Assembly: GCF_035917575.1 (NCBI RefSeq)
Contig: NZ_CP109090.1
Span: 6,820,001 to 6,884,000 of the forward strand
Length of the DNA stretch: 64,000 bases
Reading direction: 5' to 3'
Source: Streptomyces sp. NBC_01788
Lineage (GTDB): Bacteria > Actinomycetota > Actinomycetes > Streptomycetales > Streptomycetaceae
In this document: positions 63,151-64,000 of the stretch, one piece after another
Numbering within the stretch: the stretch's first letter is position 1
How the letters are laid out: each line of letters begins with the position of its first letter
The notes under the pieces: model-generated
The model's database searches: none
Told to the model about the DNA's origin: nothing
Seen by the model: only the letters and a program-made list of their open reading frames with translations
Translations under genes and position numbers: made by a program

Positions 63151-64000
63151 CTACGCCGGAGCGCCCGTGGGGGCCGCCGCGGCTTGTGCGGGCATCCCGG
63201 TCCGCGGCCGGACCATCGCCTCCGGCCGCAGCGGACGCGGTCCCGACACCACCGTGTAGTCCTGTCCGAGGAACGGCGGCGCCACCACCCCCGGATCCTC
63301 GCCGAGTGCCAGCCGCACGGCGGCCCACGGGGCGTTGATCCCGCACTGTGCGAGCTGGTGCAGTCCGCCCGCCGGGCGCGGGTTCACGTCGAGGAGCACC
63401 GGACGGTCGCCGTACATCCGGAACTGGATGTTGGACAGATAGTGCAGCCCGAAACCCTCCGCGATCCGCCGGGCGGGCTCCAGCCACTGCTCGTGCAGCG
63501 TGAAACCGCGGCGGCGGCCGTTCTTGGTGCGCCCCACGGCCAGCCGGATCCGGTTGTCCGGCCCGGTCAGGCAGTCGACCGACACCTCCGGCTGCTCCAG
63601 CCGGGGCATCACCAGCCAGTCCACCGGACCGTCCGCCTGTTCCAGGGCCCGCAGGACCAGGTCGAGCGGGACGTGCGGGCCGGGGAAGCCGCTCAACTGC
63701 CGCAGTGAGAAAGGCGCGCGCGTGATGACACGGAAGCCCACGCCGCCCGCGCCGGCCGCGGGCTTGAAGCACGCCAGATGCCCGGACTCCTCCAACTCCG
63801 TGACCGCCGCTATGAGTTCGCAGGCCGTCCGGACCCGCCACCACGGCGGCACCGCAACGCCGATCGACCGGGCCGCCTCGTACGCCGTCGCCTTGTCCGC
63901 GAAGACGGCCACCGCCTCCGGCGTCGGCGCGAGCAGCGCGGTGCCCACCGCCGCGAAGTCGGCGCGGTGCGCCACGATCGCGGCCTGGTTCAGCCGCGGC
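63151..64000 (-). CDS. ATP-grasp domain protein (N-terminus outside window)
   Basis: About 283 codons are visible, and the frame is open to the window edge. The ATP-grasp core shows LACFKPAAGAGGVGFRV as the glycine-rich ATP-binding part and PVLLDVNPRPAGG as the metal motif. Such enzymes join a carboxylate to an amine or alcohol. It is a carbamoyl-phosphate-synthase-like ligase of unknown substrate and resembles no tgm maturase. A regulator or partner may lie beyond the edge. Confidence 0.8.
   Translation of the reverse strand, partial: PRLNQAAIVAHRADFAAVGTALLAPTPEAVAVFADKATAYEAARSIGVAVPPWWRVRTACELIAAVTELEESGHLACFKPAAGAGGVGFRVITRAPFSLRQLSGFPGPHVPLDLVLRALEQADGPVDWLVMPRLEQPEVSVDCLTGPDNRIRLAVGRTKNGRRRGFTLHEQWLEPARRIAEGFGLHYLSNIQFRMYGDRPVLLDVNPRPAGGLHQLAQCGINAPWAAVRLALGEDPGVVAPPFLGQDYTVVSGPRPLRPEAMVRPRTGMPAQAAAAPTGAPA

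Overview
The window is very GC-rich actinobacterial DNA and almost certainly from a Streptomyces species. Coding density is high, many genes overlap by ATGA or GTGA, and GTG/TTG starts are common. Characteristic families are present: a DUF5753 helix-turn-helix protein with DUF397 and an RsbW-like ATPase, an OpcA/Zwf/Gnd block, secreted GH16, GH18 and GH54 enzymes, and an ABC-GH1 sugar cassette. No rRNA, tRNA or CRISPR array was seen.

Layout. 0-6.7 kb: a flavohemoprotein-like protein, a secreted phosphodiester glycosidase, an unknown protein, an N-6 DNA methylase-like protein and a DUF4352 lipoprotein. 6.8-14.2 kb: a tightly overlapping minus-strand operon with a SWIM-type Zn-finger protein, an unknown protein, a vWA protein, a MoxR-like AAA+ ATPase and a DUF5682 protein. 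14.6-21.1 kb: a GH54 arabinofuranosidase, an ABC exporter pair and a divergent two-component system. 21.4-22.0 kb: a VapBC module whose toxin lacks one acidic residue.

22.4-26.9 kb is the most striking accessory region. A three-gene RiPP operon (ATP-grasp target peptide, ATP-grasp ligase, PIMT-like methyltransferase; tgmABC type) sits between two copies of one bidirectional promoter. The left copy keeps the RsbW-like ATPase and has lost its regulator. The right copy keeps the regulator and retains only a 35-codon stump of the ATPase. 27-33.7 kb: cytochrome oxidase subunit I (ctaD), a TrmB/LuxR-like regulator divergent from an M24 peptidase, an Imm5-like protein and a SnoaL-like protein.

33.7-43.5 kb: IS630 and IS1380 remnants border an ABC-sugar importer with a GH1 beta-glucosidase, an I36-like secreted protein, an AraC regulator and degraded DNA holding a perfect 36-bp palindrome. 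43.5-50.9 kb: a coherent unassigned pathway. It encodes a CDP-alcohol phosphotransferase, a zinc-less MDR dehydrogenase, a PTPS-fold protein lacking the usual Cys and second HGH histidine, a GT4 glycosyltransferase, a methyltransferase, a flippase-like membrane protein, a creatininase-family hydrolase and a GTP cyclohydrolase II with Met120 at the position that decides product. This predicts GTP to FAPy to a deformylated pyrimidine, feeding a glycosylated and methylated product.

51-57 kb: an F420/PPOX-type oxidoreductase, a TetR regulator with paired operators divergent from a beta-hydroxyacid dehydrogenase, then zwf-opcA-gnd of the oxidative pentose phosphate pathway. 57.3 kb holds a 10-copy 15-bp tandem repeat. 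57.5-64 kb: GH16 with a LacI-type operator, GH4, a small membrane protein, a GH18 chitinase with two DasR-like sites, and an ATP-grasp protein cut by the window end.
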